Shown here: positions 1 through 8,540 of the stretch, piece after piece
Layout: every line of letters begins with the position of its first letter
Position numbering within the stretch: position 1 is the first letter of the stretch
Origin: Candidatus Panguiarchaeum symbiosum
GTDB taxonomy: Archaea; Asgardarchaeota; Njordarchaeia; Njordarchaeales; Panguiarchaeaceae
DNA: 64,000 nt
Assembly (NCBI GenBank): GCA_024720975.1
Contig: JANJXX010000001.1
Coordinates: 250,811-314,810 of the forward strand
Direction: 5' to 3'
Program-made: the position numbers and the translations under genes
Notes under the pieces: model-generated
Seen by the model: the letters and a program-made list of their open reading frames with translations, nothing else
The model's database searches: none
Told to the model about the DNA's origin: nothing

Positions 1-1
1 A

Positions 2-133
2 GATTTAATTACTAGAACGCTTAGAAGCGTAGCTAAGAGAGACGTGATAGTAGGTAAATACGCAGATATAGCGTACATCCGCATGATTAATGGAGTAAAA
101 GAATGCAAAATCGAAACCATTGCATTGTTGTAG
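2..133 (+). CDS. C-terminal end of an unidentified protein (truncated by window edge)
   Basis: An open frame enters the window from the left and stops at a TAG ending at base 133. About 43 residues are visible, basic in the first half and ending in a hydrophobic segment. It runs convergently towards the uL5 gene with only about 14 bases between the two stops, the tight packing seen elsewhere here. No motif is recognisable in this short tail, so no function is proposed. It could be chance, but codon use is unremarkable and no alternative gene covers the stretch. Confidence 0.4.
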   Translation, partial: DLITRTLRSVAKRDVIVGKYADIAYIRMINGVKECKIETIALL

Positions 134-147
134 CAGAGAGAGGCTAA

Positions 148-780
148 TTATTCCTCTTCCGGCCTAGCACCAGGTTTTACTGTAACTCCCATTTCCCTTA
201 GGAAAATTATTACATCTTCTCTAGTTAATCTGTGTCTTAATGGAATCTTACTAGTTTTCAGTCTTCGCCTCATAACACGATATCCGTTTCGACAGAATGT
301 AACACAAACATCAAAGCCTATTGTGCCGAGTTCGGGAATATACTTAACTCCAGGTATTTCGATGTGCTCTTTAACACCGAAGGAAAAGTTGCCATATTTG
401 TCTATTTGTTCTTCATAAACTGTGTAATCGATAACTTTCATTAGACGCTTTAGCCATTGATATGCCTCTTCACCACGGAGAGTTAATTTCCAACCATGAG
501 TTTTTCCACGTCTTATGCCCCATGTATGTATTGTTTTTTTAGCCCTCACTAGAGCTAACTTTTTGCCGAAAATTCCTTCTAGTATAGTCTTAGCGCGTTC
601 TAATTTCGATTCATCTGGACCACACGAGTAATTTATTACCACTTTCTCAAGGCGTGGTATTAGGTTGGGATTTGGGTATCTATCCTTATACTTTTTTATA
701 ATAGCTTCGGTTATCTCGCTGAGACTTTTAGCCAACGTCACCTCTTTCTTCTCTTCTACCCTTCTAGCTCTCTTGCTCAT
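148..780 (-). CDS. rpl5: 50S ribosomal protein uL5 (L5)
   Basis: This is the large-subunit protein that contacts 5S rRNA and the P-site tRNA. The family pattern is clear: a basic N-terminus, the VINYSCG-type strand, the GKK...RAKKTIHTWGIRRG segment, and the later GV-E-I-PGVKY stretch with a GFDVCVTF strand. A longer frame starts at 828, but the first 16 residues would overlap the eS4 stop region and look unlike L5, so the ATG at 780 (MSKRARR) is preferred. It is the last gene of an eL24-type block uL24-eS4-uL5. uS14, which normally follows uL5 in archaea, is absent here. Confidence 0.93.
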   Translation of the reverse strand: MSKRARRVEEKKEVTLAKSLSEITEAIIKKYKDRYPNPNLIPRLEKVVINYSCGPDESKLERAKTILEGIFGKKLALVRAKKTIHTWGIRRGKTHGWKLTLRGEEAYQWLKRLMKVIDYTVYEEQIDKYGNFSFGVKEHIEIPGVKYIPELGTIGFDVCVTFCRNGYRVMRRRLKTSKIPLRHRLTREDVIIFLREMGVTVKPGARPEEE

Positions 781-793
781 CAGAATCACCAAA

Positions 794-1546
794 CTATGGT
801 AAAGATATTTCTGGGCGGTCTCTTCCAACGACTAGGATGTACCTAAGGCTCGTCGAAATTGTTTCTTCAGTTTGTGTTTTAATCATTGCCGTATGATACT
901 TTCTCATAAGTTGCTTAGATATCTTGAGAATTTTGCCATGTTCACCTGCATGAGCTCCGCCTACTATGAGGCCATAGGCGCCTTCTTCTAGTTTGAAGTG
1001 ATCGAGTATCTTTTGTTCAGGCAATGTTATTTTCAATGCATCCCAAGTTTTATATGTATCAAGTACCTTCTTTCTATCGTCTTCTTTACTCACCTTGAAG
1101 AGAATATTGCGACCATCCTCCAGATTTAACTGTATCCACCCATTGTTGACATAGCGCTTCCCAATAATTCTCACGATCTTTATATTTGCTTCTGTGGGGG
1201 CTATCTCGTGAAGAATTATTCTTCGCTTGTGTGGGAACACCCTCCAATATTTCTCAGCACCTTTTATGTACAGGACATCCATTATTCCCACTGGGAATTT
1301 ATAATCAGTAATCACGCGACCATCTACGTAGATAAGTCGCTGAGCTAAGATTTTACGAGCTTCTCGCAATGATTTAGCGTAATTCAAAATGTCCCGTAGA
1401 ATCACTGCTATCGGAATTGAATATTCCATTGGATGCGGTCCGGGACTGGGGCGTATGGTATACTTACCATGTCGACGCTTTCTTGATATCGGAAAGACCG
1501 GAGGGGCGGCCAGCCTTTTGATGTGACGAGTTCCACCTAGTTTCAT
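794..1546 (-). CDS. rps4e: 30S ribosomal protein eS4 (S4e)
   Basis: Archaeal/eukaryotic small-subunit protein eS4. The signature KLGGTRHIKRLAAP N-terminus is present, followed by an S4-like RNA-binding region (about residues 45-105, containing the YVDGRVITD turn) and a KOW-like segment near GLIVGGAHAGEHGKI. About 250 residues is usual for the family. The frame opens two codons earlier at 1552, but the ATG at 1546 gives the conserved start. It lies 17 bases downstream of uL24 and 13 bases upstream of uL5 and is surely cotranscribed with them. Confidence 0.95.
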   Translation of the reverse strand: MKLGGTRHIKRLAAPPVFPISRKRRHGKYTIRPSPGPHPMEYSIPIAVILRDILNYAKSLREARKILAQRLIYVDGRVITDYKFPVGIMDVLYIKGAEKYWRVFPHKRRIILHEIAPTEANIKIVRIIGKRYVNNGWIQLNLEDGRNILFKVSKEDDRKKVLDTYKTWDALKITLPEQKILDHFKLEEGAYGLIVGGAHAGEHGKILKISKQLMRKYHTAMIKTQTEETISTSLRYILVVGRDRPEISLP

Positions 1547-1563
1547 GCACAAATCACCTCAGA

Positions 1564-1971
1564 CTACTCTGTTTTCGTAGCTTCTTCACTTTTAGACACT
1601 TTCTTCCTTTCTATCATCTCCTTCCTTCGTGAATCAGAGAGATCAAGCTCAATTATTTTAACATTCCACGGATATATTGGGTAATATCTGGTAGCTCCTC
1701 CAGCACGCTTGATAGTAACCCCTTCAACGTACACTCTAAGCTTCTTTGGAAGGAGTTCCACGACCTTGCCTACTACGCCTTTGAATCTGCCCTTTTGAAT
1801 TATAACCGTATCTCCTTTCCTTATTGGAATCCTTTTTATGCCATACTTTTCCCTGGCCTCCTTGGTTAATGGTGCTACCATCATTTTGAGCCTCATATGA
1901 TGTGGAAGGTTGTATAAATATTTACGCATCTTTCTTGGCTGAGATGAAATTCTGGAATTTAGCTTCATCAA
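1564..1971 (-). CDS. rpl24: 50S ribosomal protein uL24 (L24)
   Basis: Large-subunit assembly-initiating protein. It has the archaeal N-terminal extension (SSQPRKMRKYLYNLPHHMR) and a KOW motif in IRKGDTVIIQKGRFKGVVGKVVEL at about residues 50-73. The C-terminal tail is charged. It heads the uL24-eS4-uL5 block. Upstream at about 2000-2030 the minus strand is very AT-rich and can supply a TATA element, so the block probably has its own promoter rather than reading through from rpoK. uL14, its usual upstream neighbour, is missing. Confidence 0.94.
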   Translation of the reverse strand: MMKLNSRISSQPRKMRKYLYNLPHHMRLKMMVAPLTKEAREKYGIKRIPIRKGDTVIIQKGRFKGVVGKVVELLPKKLRVYVEGVTIKRAGGATRYYPIYPWNVKIIELDLSDSRRKEMIERKKVSKSEEATKTE

Positions 1972-2032
1972 TATCCCCAGCGACTATGCGAATTCACATG
2001 ATTAAAATTTTTACTACAATAAAAGTAAAAGG

Positions 2033-2320
2033 TTATTCATCCAAAACCTCAAGCCAAGCCAACGGTATTAGCTGGTACTCACCAGTAGGCAAATAGCGAC
2101 ATATTGTTAGAGGAACTTTCTTCTTACTTATCTCCATTTTTGCGATCTGAATGGGATTCGATGAATCTATCATTTTCAATTCATCTTTCGAGAGGAAAGC
2201 GGGAGCTCCATATGCTATTTGAATGGCCCTAATGGCAACAAGTGTTGCGTATTCATATCTAGTGAGATGGGGTGGTCCAATAACGACGTGATTATCTGAA
2301 ATTCGTTTCTTGAGGGCCAT
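2033..2320 (-). CDS. rpoK: DNA-directed RNA polymerase subunit K (Rpb6 homolog)
   Basis: Small RNA polymerase subunit stabilising the largest subunits. The diagnostic stretch IGPPHLTRYEYATLVAIRAIQIAYGAP and the later IAKMEI...PLTICRYLPTGE match RpoK/Rpb6. At 95 residues it is typical or slightly long. Start chosen at the ATG at 2320 (MALKKRIS); the frame is open three codons further. In many archaea rpoK follows uL13-uS9-rpoN. Here it follows eL18, uL13, a phosphodiesterase and a TPR protein, so rpoN and uS9 have been displaced. Confidence 0.92.
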   Translation of the reverse strand: MALKKRISDNHVVIGPPHLTRYEYATLVAIRAIQIAYGAPAFLSKDELKMIDSSNPIQIAKMEISKKKVPLTICRYLPTGEYQLIPLAWLEVLDE

Positions 2321-2333
2321 AAAAATCACCTAG

Positions 2334-3080
2334 TTACTTCTTGAATCCTAGCTCATGAAGGTACTGTAAGATTTCATTGAATTTATCAGGAAGCCTTTCC
2401 TTAACGAAATTTAGTATGTCCTCCACTTCGCCACTACTTGCAAATTTACAGTATATTCTTAGTGCTTTTTTAAGTTCCCCAACGGCACGGTTAGTTTCAC
2501 CCATCGTTACATATATTTCCGCAAGAAAGAGCAGTAACTCAGCGTATTGAGGATCATCACTTAAATTTGAATACTTTCCAACTAATTCAGTTAAAACACT
2601 TTCAACGCGTTTTATGTCAGTTTTTGCTATTTCTGGACCCCAGAGAATTAGGATGAATGCGATGTAGTATCTCAAAATGTCAAGTCTATTGTTACTTTCG
2701 AGCAGAAGCCTCTCAAAGTCACTGCGGATTCTTTCGAGCTCATCTAATAAGTCTCGCCCCTGTGCAAGTCCTAACTTTACCTTTTCCGATCTTAAGATCA
2801 ATTTATAGAGCGCATAGTCCGTTGAATTTTTGTCCTTGAGTTCCTCGTAGATTGAATCAAGCAATTCCATCGATTTATTCGAATCCCCAATTAGTGTATA
2901 AGCCCTTGCAAGTTGAATGAAGGCAGCAGATTTCTTTTTTGGATCCTCAATGGAATCCGCCAACTCAAGAGCGGCATCTAATGTGTACTTAGCTTTCAGA
3001 ATTTCGCCTTTCTTTGCCAACTCAATTGCATGACTAACAGCAATGACCAGTAGATTATAATTGGATAATTCGCTGCTCAC
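2334..3080 (-). CDS. TPR-like helical repeat protein, unknown function
   Basis: An all-helical protein of 248 residues with TPR-like units, clearest near residues 15-75 (AIELAKKGEILKAKYTLDAALELADSI, then QLARAYTLIGDSNKSMELLDSI) and again at 185-215 (LLFLAEIYVTMGETNRAVGELKKALRIY). No signal peptide or membrane segment, so it is probably a cytoplasmic scaffold. The start is a GTG at 3080 that overlaps the end of the upstream phosphodiesterase gene by 26 bases. It sits between that gene and rpoK in one transcription unit. It is one of three TPR-type proteins in the first 10 kb. A specific partner cannot be named. Confidence 0.75.
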   Translation of the reverse strand: MSSELSNYNLLVIAVSHAIELAKKGEILKAKYTLDAALELADSIEDPKKKSAAFIQLARAYTLIGDSNKSMELLDSIYEELKDKNSTDYALYKLILRSEKVKLGLAQGRDLLDELERIRSDFERLLLESNNRLDILRYYIAFILILWGPEIAKTDIKRVESVLTELVGKYSNLSDDPQYAELLLFLAEIYVTMGETNRAVGELKKALRIYCKFASSGEVEDILNFVKERLPDKFNEILQYLHELGFKK

Positions 3081-3612
3081 GCGTTATCACTTGATCCTCA
3101 GTTAATTCATAAATGACTATTTGAAGGCACCTATCCTCAATAGTTATTTTTCCCCACGTAGGAATTTCGTAGCCGCCCGCTCCTCCCCAGACACCACAAA
3201 CCGAGCCTGGATTTAATATAATTGCATCATGGTACGCAAGTATAGCAGGACTATGTGTATGACCAGTGATTATGACCCTGGCGGATCTTTTCCTTGCAAT
3301 GCTTAATAATTGCTCGGGATCACCTCGGGGGTATATGCCGTGACCGTGGAATACACTAAACTTTATATCACCTATGGTGAAATCAGCCACCAATGGCAGT
3401 TTCATAGCGTCGCCCTCATCCATATTACCTCTCACGGCATAAACGTTTTTTGCTAGATGTCTTACAGAATCAAGCACGCTGTATATCACTAGATCGCCCG
3501 TTACGACCATTATATCAGGCCGCTCTTGTATAAGAAATTCGATAAATCTCTTTGGTAGCCTGTTTGATCGATAAGGAATATGAGAATCTCCCCAAAAAAC
3601 TATCTTCGTCAA
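3055..3612 (-). CDS. Calcineurin-like phosphodiesterase, MJ0936/YfcE type
   Basis: Metal-dependent phosphodiesterase of the small MJ0936/YfcE group. Visible motifs in order are FWGDSHIP (metal-binding D-x-H), VTGDLV, RGNMDEGD (the GNxD motif), FHGHGIYPRGD and TGHTHSP, then the NPGSVCG segment characteristic of the group. A frame exists from 3702, but that would run well into the uL13 gene and add 30 unconserved residues. A TTG at 3612 preceded by GGTGGAC gives a normal start directly before the first strand (TKIVFWGDSH). A GTG at 3621 is an alternative. Substrate unknown. Confidence 0.85.
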   Translation of the reverse strand: MTKIVFWGDSHIPYRSNRLPKRFIEFLIQERPDIMVVTGDLVIYSVLDSVRHLAKNVYAVRGNMDEGDAMKLPLVADFTIGDIKFSVFHGHGIYPRGDPEQLLSIARKRSARVIITGHTHSPAILAYHDAIILNPGSVCGVWGGAGGYEIPTWGKITIEDRCLQIVIYELTEDQVITREQRIIQL

Positions 3613-3659
3613 AATGTCCACCGGATGACTAGAAAAGTGAGAGTGATGAGTGAAAAATG

Positions 3660-4124
3660 CTATTGAGATTTGCCTTTGGGTGTCCATCCAAGTAATCTGC
3701 ACAAGGCTTCGAGGTATATAAATTTGTATTTGCCAGATTGCGGATCTATCATAGCATCTCTAATTGTTATTTTCTGAACATTTTTAAATTCATCTGGAAC
3801 GCCAATGTATACTTTAAGACGCCTGAATAATATTCTAGAACGTTTTCGCTTCCAATACGAAGGCAGCATCCCTCTTATTCTTCGCTTAAGAAATAGATCC
3901 GGGCGGACATTGTGGAATGGCCCCCTTCTCGGATTGGTTAGAGTTCTCAGTTCCATCCAGCTTCTCCACTTTTCGATTATTCTCTTTGGTTCACCAACGA
4001 AGACTGCCTTCTCTGCATTCACGATGATGACACTTTTATTTTCTAGGAGCATTTTTGCAACTCTAGTCGCCAATCGTCCAACTTTATGATTTGTCGCATC
4101 TATGAACACTGTATCAATACTCAC
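3660..4124 (-). CDS. rpl13: 50S ribosomal protein uL13 (L13)
   Basis: Large-subunit protein uL13. The archaeal form is recognised from the N-terminal IDATNHKVGRLATRVAKMLL, the VNAEKAVFVGEP turn, and RGPFHNVRPDLFLKRRIRGMLP followed by the basic KRKR segment. Start is a GTG at 4124 with GGTGAG just upstream. It follows eL18 by 10 bases, conserving the common archaeal order eL18-uL13. The next usual gene, uS9, is found about 10 kb away at 14.1-14.5 kb. Confidence 0.95.
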   Translation of the reverse strand: MSIDTVFIDATNHKVGRLATRVAKMLLENKSVIIVNAEKAVFVGEPKRIIEKWRSWMELRTLTNPRRGPFHNVRPDLFLKRRIRGMLPSYWKRKRSRILFRRLKVYIGVPDEFKNVQKITIRDAMIDPQSGKYKFIYLEALCRLLGWTPKGKSQ

Positions 4125-4134
4125 AGCGGCTCAC

Positions 4135-4512
4135 CTATAGCAGAATTTTTACGTTAGAGCCTTTTGGATTTCTCTCAATGAGTTCTTTGATACTCATTAC
4201 CGTTCCTCCAGCATCAAGTATCTTCTTTTTTGCCGTGTCGCTAAATGCAAATGCTGCAACGTTAACCTTGTGTTTTAATATTCCTGCGCCTAAGACTTTT
4301 CCGGGGACTAATACTGTGTCTCCTTCCTGTGTGTATCTGGATATTTTCGAAATATTGACTTGCGCTCTTAGCCTGCGAGGCTTTCCTAGTAGTTCCGCGG
4401 CGCGTCTCCATATACTAGCTTCATTTTCTCTCGCTTTCTTCTTCAGGAATTTGATTAGTGCAAGTAGTTGAACATTGGTTATCCTTTCATATCTGCGAGT
4501 CACGATCATCAC
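4135..4512 (-). CDS. rpl18e: 50S ribosomal protein eL18 (L18e)
   Basis: Archaeal/eukaryotic eL18, structurally related to uL15. The sequence shows IWRRAAELLGKPRRLRAQVNISKISRYTQEGDTVLVPGKVLGAGIL, which is diagnostic, and the closing ILDAGGTVMSIKEL. 125 residues is normal. It is the first gene of the eL18-uL13-phosphodiesterase-TPR-rpoK run. RpoD and uS11, which usually precede it, are not upstream; the preceding gene is a MIP18-family protein 29 bases away. Confidence 0.95.
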   Translation of the reverse strand: MMIVTRRYERITNVQLLALIKFLKKKARENEASIWRRAAELLGKPRRLRAQVNISKISRYTQEGDTVLVPGKVLGAGILKHKVNVAAFAFSDTAKKKILDAGGTVMSIKELIERNPKGSNVKILL

Positions 4513-4541
4513 CGTGCCTTAGAGGTACTTTTGGATTTTAT

Positions 4542-4916
4542 TCAAGATATAAATAGCTTTATTTGGCTTGTTTCTTGCAATCGAGAAATTACTTTGTCGA
4601 GAAAAGATGCATCCAGGAGTTGAGCATTCCAATAGGAGGCCATTGGCTCAGATTCATCAATAAGGATTCTCAGATCCCAATTGCCAATTTCAAAAACATT
4701 CATTATAGCATATCTCATAGCTGCCGCTATAGGAATTACAAGAGGGCACAACGGTGATGTAGGTATCCACCTTATTTCGATTTTCTTGTGCTCTTCGTCA
4801 ACCGTTACTTCTTTTATCAGTCCCAAATCCACGACATTGATACCTATTTCTGGATCCTTAACTCTTTTCAGGGTCTCCATTATTTTTTGTTTTACTAGCT
4901 CCACCATTATAGTCAC
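4542..4916 (-). CDS. MIP18-family (DUF59) iron-sulfur assembly protein
   Basis: Small alpha/beta protein of the MIP18/PaaD-like DUF59 family, implicated in Fe-S cluster assembly or transfer. The hallmark VKDPEIGINVVDLGLIKEVTVD occupies about residues 20-41, followed by IRWIPTSPLCPLV with the conserved cysteine region. Two candidate starts are a GTG at 4916 and an ATG at 4907; neither has a strong ribosome-binding site. It is divergent from the DUF504 gene at 4981. The exact client cannot be told from the sequence. Confidence 0.85.
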   Translation of the reverse strand: MTIMVELVKQKIMETLKRVKDPEIGINVVDLGLIKEVTVDEEHKKIEIRWIPTSPLCPLVIPIAAAMRYAIMNVFEIGNWDLRILIDESEPMASYWNAQLLDASFLDKVISRLQETSQIKLFIS

Positions 4917-4980
4917 GCATAATGAACTAGGATCTTAACCTGTTAAAAAAAGTCTCAATACTAAAAAGGTGCTTCAAACA

Positions 4981-5886
4981 ATGAAAATAACTATCAAATC
5001 TGCAATATCGAAAATACTTTACGACAATCGGTTGGATCCCGCAGAATTTCGAGTAATTTTCAAGCATCAGGACGGTGAGTACTGGGACGTCCCTTTCAAT
5101 TACCTAAGATTCCAGGGAGGATTCTTTCAGTACTCTAACCTTGATACACTGTATCCCCTCCATAGAATCGTTGCTATATACTCTCTAGATGGAGGATATC
5201 TTGTAAGGCGCAAGTTTAATCCTGATCTAGTCGTGATTAAGCCACAAACAATAGAAATCACTCCAGGTATTCCCATAGAACAGCAGTACGACTCATTCAC
5301 TGTTGCAAGATTTGGGTGGCTCATTATTAGACATTTAGAGTCTATGCTATCAGACAAAAATGACGAGATTGATAGCATACTCGAGACTTTAGGCGAAATT
5401 GATGAATTGGGTACAGACGATTCTTACCTTGTTAGGAGTGGTTATTTTGCCGGAACAATAATCAGAGATAAAACGATAATACGTGGGGCTTCGCCCCTGA
5501 ATTTTCTTGAGATTAGAGATCACCTATATTTTCAGAGGGTGTATCTATTCGACGCTGATGATTTATTCATCATTCACGAAAAAATTGCATGCAGGACAAC
5601 ACCGACGAGGAGAGTAGAAAAAATGGATTCTATGAGTAGTTTTTCGTTTATTTTGAACATTGCTGAGAAGTACTCGTTACTAGCCGCAAATGGAAAGATA
5701 TTAACACTCGTAGACCAACAATCGAAAATGATCCTACCACCTAAATTAGCCAGCAAAATCGTTGGAACTCTGGGTGGCGATTCACTCCTTGCAGAATTTG
5801 AAGTTAGCCAGAAGCGCTGGATTTATCAGAGGAACAAACTGGCCCTTGTGGCTGACCATGACACTATAGTTTCATACATCGCCTAG
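4981..5886 (+). CDS. DUF504 (MJ1316-like) domain fused to an unknown C-terminal region
   Basis: The first 75 residues match DUF504/UPF0248 (MJ1316-type): a leading helix (AISKILYDNRLDP), a strand, then DVPFNYLRF and LYPLHRIVAIYS, the last corresponding to the family's IP-HRI core. The family is linked to RNA end recognition in some eukaryotic fusions. The remaining 225 residues resemble nothing I recognise and appear to contain a repeated alpha/beta unit. ATG 4981 is preferred over GTG 4969 because AAGGTG lies 9 bases upstream of it. Stand-alone DUF504 proteins are usually about 80 residues, so the fusion is unusual. Confidence 0.7.
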   Translation: MKITIKSAISKILYDNRLDPAEFRVIFKHQDGEYWDVPFNYLRFQGGFFQYSNLDTLYPLHRIVAIYSLDGGYLVRRKFNPDLVVIKPQTIEITPGIPIEQQYDSFTVARFGWLIIRHLESMLSDKNDEIDSILETLGEIDELGTDDSYLVRSGYFAGTIIRDKTIIRGASPLNFLEIRDHLYFQRVYLFDADDLFIIHEKIACRTTPTRRVEKMDSMSSFSFILNIAEKYSLLAANGKILTLVDQQSKMILPPKLASKIVGTLGGDSLLAEFEVSQKRWIYQRNKLALVADHDTIVSYIA

Positions 5887-5911
5887 AAAGCGTCCAAGCA
5901 ATTTACAATCA

Positions 5912-6478
5912 CTACTTGATGAACGTCCGTATGAACTCTATCATTAATTTCACAGCTTTGGCTCTGTGGCTGTGCATATTCTTCTCTGCGGTGCTCATCT
6001 CACCGAAAGTTTTCTGACTACCCTCCGGGATAAATATAGGATCAAACCCAAAGCCGAAATGCCCCCTAACCTCGTTGCTTATTTTACCCTTACATACACC
6101 TCTAAACACTTTGATTATTCCCCTAAAGCACAACGCTATTATGCTTCTGAATTCAGCATTTCTATTTGTTATTCCATTCATTAGCCTTAGTATGCCCTCA
6201 CAACCAATAGTCCTATAGACATAATTCGAATATGGACCTGGAAATCCTCTTAAAGCATCTATAAACAAACCTGCATCCTCTATAAAGAAGTCCACACGAA
6301 TCTCTCTGCTTAAGTTTTCTGCCGCAAAAAGGACTATTTCATCCAATGAATCCCCCTGTATCTCCAACTTCCTTATATTGCCAAGTGGCTCTAGTTGGAT
6401 GCCAGACTCAAGCTCCTTAACTAAAGCTAGCACCTCCTCAAATTTATGCCTATTACTAGTTACAAAGTAAAGCTTCAT
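5912..6478 (-). CDS. XTP/dITP pyrophosphatase (HAM1/RdgB family)
   Basis: House-cleaning nucleotidase that hydrolyses non-canonical purine triphosphates (ITP, dITP, XTP) to monophosphates. Family motifs are present: FVTSNRHKFEEV at the N-terminus, FFIEDAGLFIDALRGFPGPYSNYV in the middle and GHFGFGFDPIFIPEGSQKTFGEM with the conserved FGYDP-like substrate loop (here FGFDP). 188 residues is typical. It overlaps the upstream TPR gene by four bases (ATGA) and is cotranscribed with it. Confidence 0.93.
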   Translation of the reverse strand: MKLYFVTSNRHKFEEVLALVKELESGIQLEPLGNIRKLEIQGDSLDEIVLFAAENLSREIRVDFFIEDAGLFIDALRGFPGPYSNYVYRTIGCEGILRLMNGITNRNAEFRSIIALCFRGIIKVFRGVCKGKISNEVRGHFGFGFDPIFIPEGSQKTFGEMSTAEKNMHSHRAKAVKLMIEFIRTFIK

Positions 6479-6963
6479 TTAACCACACCAGATCCAAGCT
6501 CCTTTTCTATGTCTAAAATCTCCTCATCATATGGGTTTAATTTTCTTGCTTTCTCTATCTCTTTTCTCGCTAAGTCCAAATTTCCCATTTCCAGCAAGAT
6601 TCTAGCCTTGAGGATCAAAATCTCATAGTCTTCATACTCTTCAAAGACCTGACGCAGTTCGTAAGCTTTATCAAGTGATTCCAAAGCTTCAGCAGGTCTG
6701 CCCATCTTGTGTAGAATCTTAGCTCGCAATACCCAAGCTTCAAAGAGTTTCGCATCGGAGTTTATTGTCTCTTCTATAGCCTCTAGGGCACTCTGCAGCT
6801 CTGACTCTTGAAAACATATCCATGCAAGGAGGAGCGTTGCTTTGGGATCTTTTCCCTTCTCAAGGATTCTTTTGACTATTTGTTTAGCTTCTTTAACTTT
6901 TCCTTGGAAGAATAAGGTGTACGCAAGTTCTACAGTCAACTTAAGGACCTTAAACAACCACAA
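6475..6963 (-). CDS. TPR repeat protein
   Basis: About 160 residues forming roughly four tetratricopeptide repeats: AKQIVKRILEKGKDPKATL, LESALEA-type helices, LFEAWVLRAKILHKMGRPAEALESLDKA and LKARILLEMGNLDLARKEIEKA. No signal peptide. The frame opens with TTG at 6963; TTGs at 6957 and 6939 are alternatives and a TATA-like CTATTTAAT lies near 6978, so the precise start is uncertain. It is translationally coupled to the XTP pyrophosphatase downstream. Likely a protein-protein interaction scaffold; no partner can be inferred. Confidence 0.8.
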   Translation of the reverse strand: MWLFKVLKLTVELAYTLFFQGKVKEAKQIVKRILEKGKDPKATLLLAWICFQESELQSALEAIEETINSDAKLFEAWVLRAKILHKMGRPAEALESLDKAYELRQVFEEYEDYEILILKARILLEMGNLDLARKEIEKARKLNPYDEEILDIEKELGSGVVK

Positions 6964-7021
6964 TAAATCTAATTAAATAGATTACACAAATACTAAAGCA
7001 GCTAGTAGAACGTGAGTCGGA

Positions 7022-7561
7022 ATGACAAAAGAAATCCGCACTATACTTTTAGCACTATTTTTGCTGACAGCACTTGTGTTAACAGAGGTACATTCTCTGG
7101 AAGTTCTTATTGGGCACTCCTCCTTGAAGGATGTATACTATCAGGGGGAGGACTTAATAATCGATGTTTCAGTTTGGAACAATGGGACATCGGCGCTTAG
7201 AATAATTCACTTTAACTTGACAATCTGGAGAGTGGAAAAGCGCTACGATAGGTTGCGCAATGTAGAGCTAGTTTACAACTCAACAATAAAAAAGAACGAG
7301 ACGATATCACCAGGACAAATATACTCACTACGAATTCTTGTAACGGTCACATTTCAACCTGCACAGTATAATTTATCACTAGCGGTGGTAACTAGATTTG
7401 CTTTAGGAGCAGCAGGCGAAAGGGAGGATTATATTATACCCACATATCTGTTCTGGGTTAAGCCAACATTTGAAGTCCCCACGATAGTCTGGGCTATTGT
7501 CGTCGAAGTTGTCCTAATAGGGCTCGCCATTTACATCTATAGACGCCTAAGGGTATCCTAA
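7022..7561 (+). CDS. Membrane-anchored extracytoplasmic beta-sandwich protein
   Basis: Residues 5-25 form a hydrophobic signal sequence (TILLALFLLTALVLTEVHS). A beta-rich extracellular region follows with many N-glycosylation-type sequons (NGT, NLT, NST, NET, NLS), reminiscent of CARDB/Ig-like modules (YYQGEDLIIDVSVWNNGTSALRI). A C-terminal transmembrane helix (TIVWAIVVEVVLIGLAIYIY) is followed by a short basic tail. The topology suggests a small surface protein. It lies alone between a divergent TPR gene and the RIO2 gene. Function unknown. Confidence 0.75.
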   Translation: MTKEIRTILLALFLLTALVLTEVHSLEVLIGHSSLKDVYYQGEDLIIDVSVWNNGTSALRIIHFNLTIWRVEKRYDRLRNVELVYNSTIKKNETISPGQIYSLRILVTVTFQPAQYNLSLAVVTRFALGAAGEREDYIIPTYLFWVKPTFEVPTIVWAIVVEVVLIGLAIYIYRRLRVS

Positions 7562-7649
7562 GCCACAACTAGCTCATATTCCTGAAATAATTTCTGCGCC
7601 TCACTGATGAATCCATTGCACTCTCATTGAGTTCCGATTAGGTCTCATT

Positions 7650-8540
7650 ATGTTAGAGTGCGCTATTAGTGCTATTTCTATGCTTAGGCAAAAACATGTT
7701 AAAGCTCTTAAGCTCTTATATCGCCTCCTACGTAGATATGAATATGTTCCTATACATGCCTTGGCCTCGAAATTGGGAATGAAAGCAGATACCACCCGAA
7801 AAATACTCGAATACTTAATGAACATGGAACTTATTGAATCTAGAAAGAGAGACTATGAAGGATATAAGCTTACTTGGTGTGGATTAGATACGCTTGCTCT
7901 TCATAAGCTACGGAACTTAATAGAGTTAAAGGAAATATCACATAGAATCAACGTTGGAAAAGAGGCGGACATCTACGCATGCCGCGGGATTGACGGTCGT
8001 CTCTATATTGTAAAGACTTATAGACTTGGTCGAACGAGTTTTAGCAAGGTTAAGGCTAAAAGACCCATTTATGAGACAACAGCCGGTTGGTTAGTCATGA
8101 GCTCCAAGGCTGCTAAGAGAGAGTTTCAAATATTAACAAAATTGTGGGAAGTTGGCGTCTCCGTTCCCAAGCCTATAGCACATGCATACCATATGATATT
8201 GATGGAATTTGTCCCTGGGCGCGAGTTATATAAGGCACGTCTTAAAAATCCGCTAAGCGTGTTTAGAACAATCATAAATGAAACTCTCAAGGCGTATACG
8301 AAAGCTGAAATCGTTCACGCAGATTTAAGTGAGTATAACGTTATTATTAATGAAGCCACAGAGGACATATGGATCATTGACTGGTCTCAGTGGTTACCAA
8401 GTGATCATTTGGAAGCTGAAAATTATTTTAGAAAAGACATGGAAAATATTGTTAAGTTTTTTCATAAAAAGTATAGAATTGACCTGAATACACTGCGAGG
8501 AATTTTAGAAGATACCATTAGAGCATTTGGTAAAGACTAG
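7650..8540 (+). CDS. rio2: RIO2-type serine/threonine protein kinase / ribosome maturation ATPase
   Basis: Rio2 acts in late maturation of the small ribosomal subunit. Residues 1-90 form the Rio2-specific winged helix (ASKLGMKADTTRKILEYLMNMELIESR). The kinase follows: VGKEADIYA (glycine-poor nucleotide loop, 102-110), IVKTYRLGRTSF, the flexible-loop segment, MEFVPG, catalytic HADLSEYNV (223-231) and metal-binding IIDWSQW (242-248). 296 residues matches the family. ATG 7650 has AGGT upstream. Its last four bases overlap the convergent helical-repeat gene. Confidence 0.95.
   Translation: MLECAISAISMLRQKHVKALKLLYRLLRRYEYVPIHALASKLGMKADTTRKILEYLMNMELIESRKRDYEGYKLTWCGLDTLALHKLRNLIELKEISHRINVGKEADIYACRGIDGRLYIVKTYRLGRTSFSKVKAKRPIYETTAGWLVMSSKAAKREFQILTKLWEVGVSVPKPIAHAYHMILMEFVPGRELYKARLKNPLSVFRTIINETLKAYTKAEIVHADLSEYNVIINEATEDIWIIDWSQWLPSDHLEAENYFRKDMENIVKFFHKKYRIDLNTLRGILEDTIRAFGKD

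Noticed and set aside
7605-7650. CTGATGA near the RIO2 start resembling a C box
   Set aside because: No D' or D box at suitable spacing.
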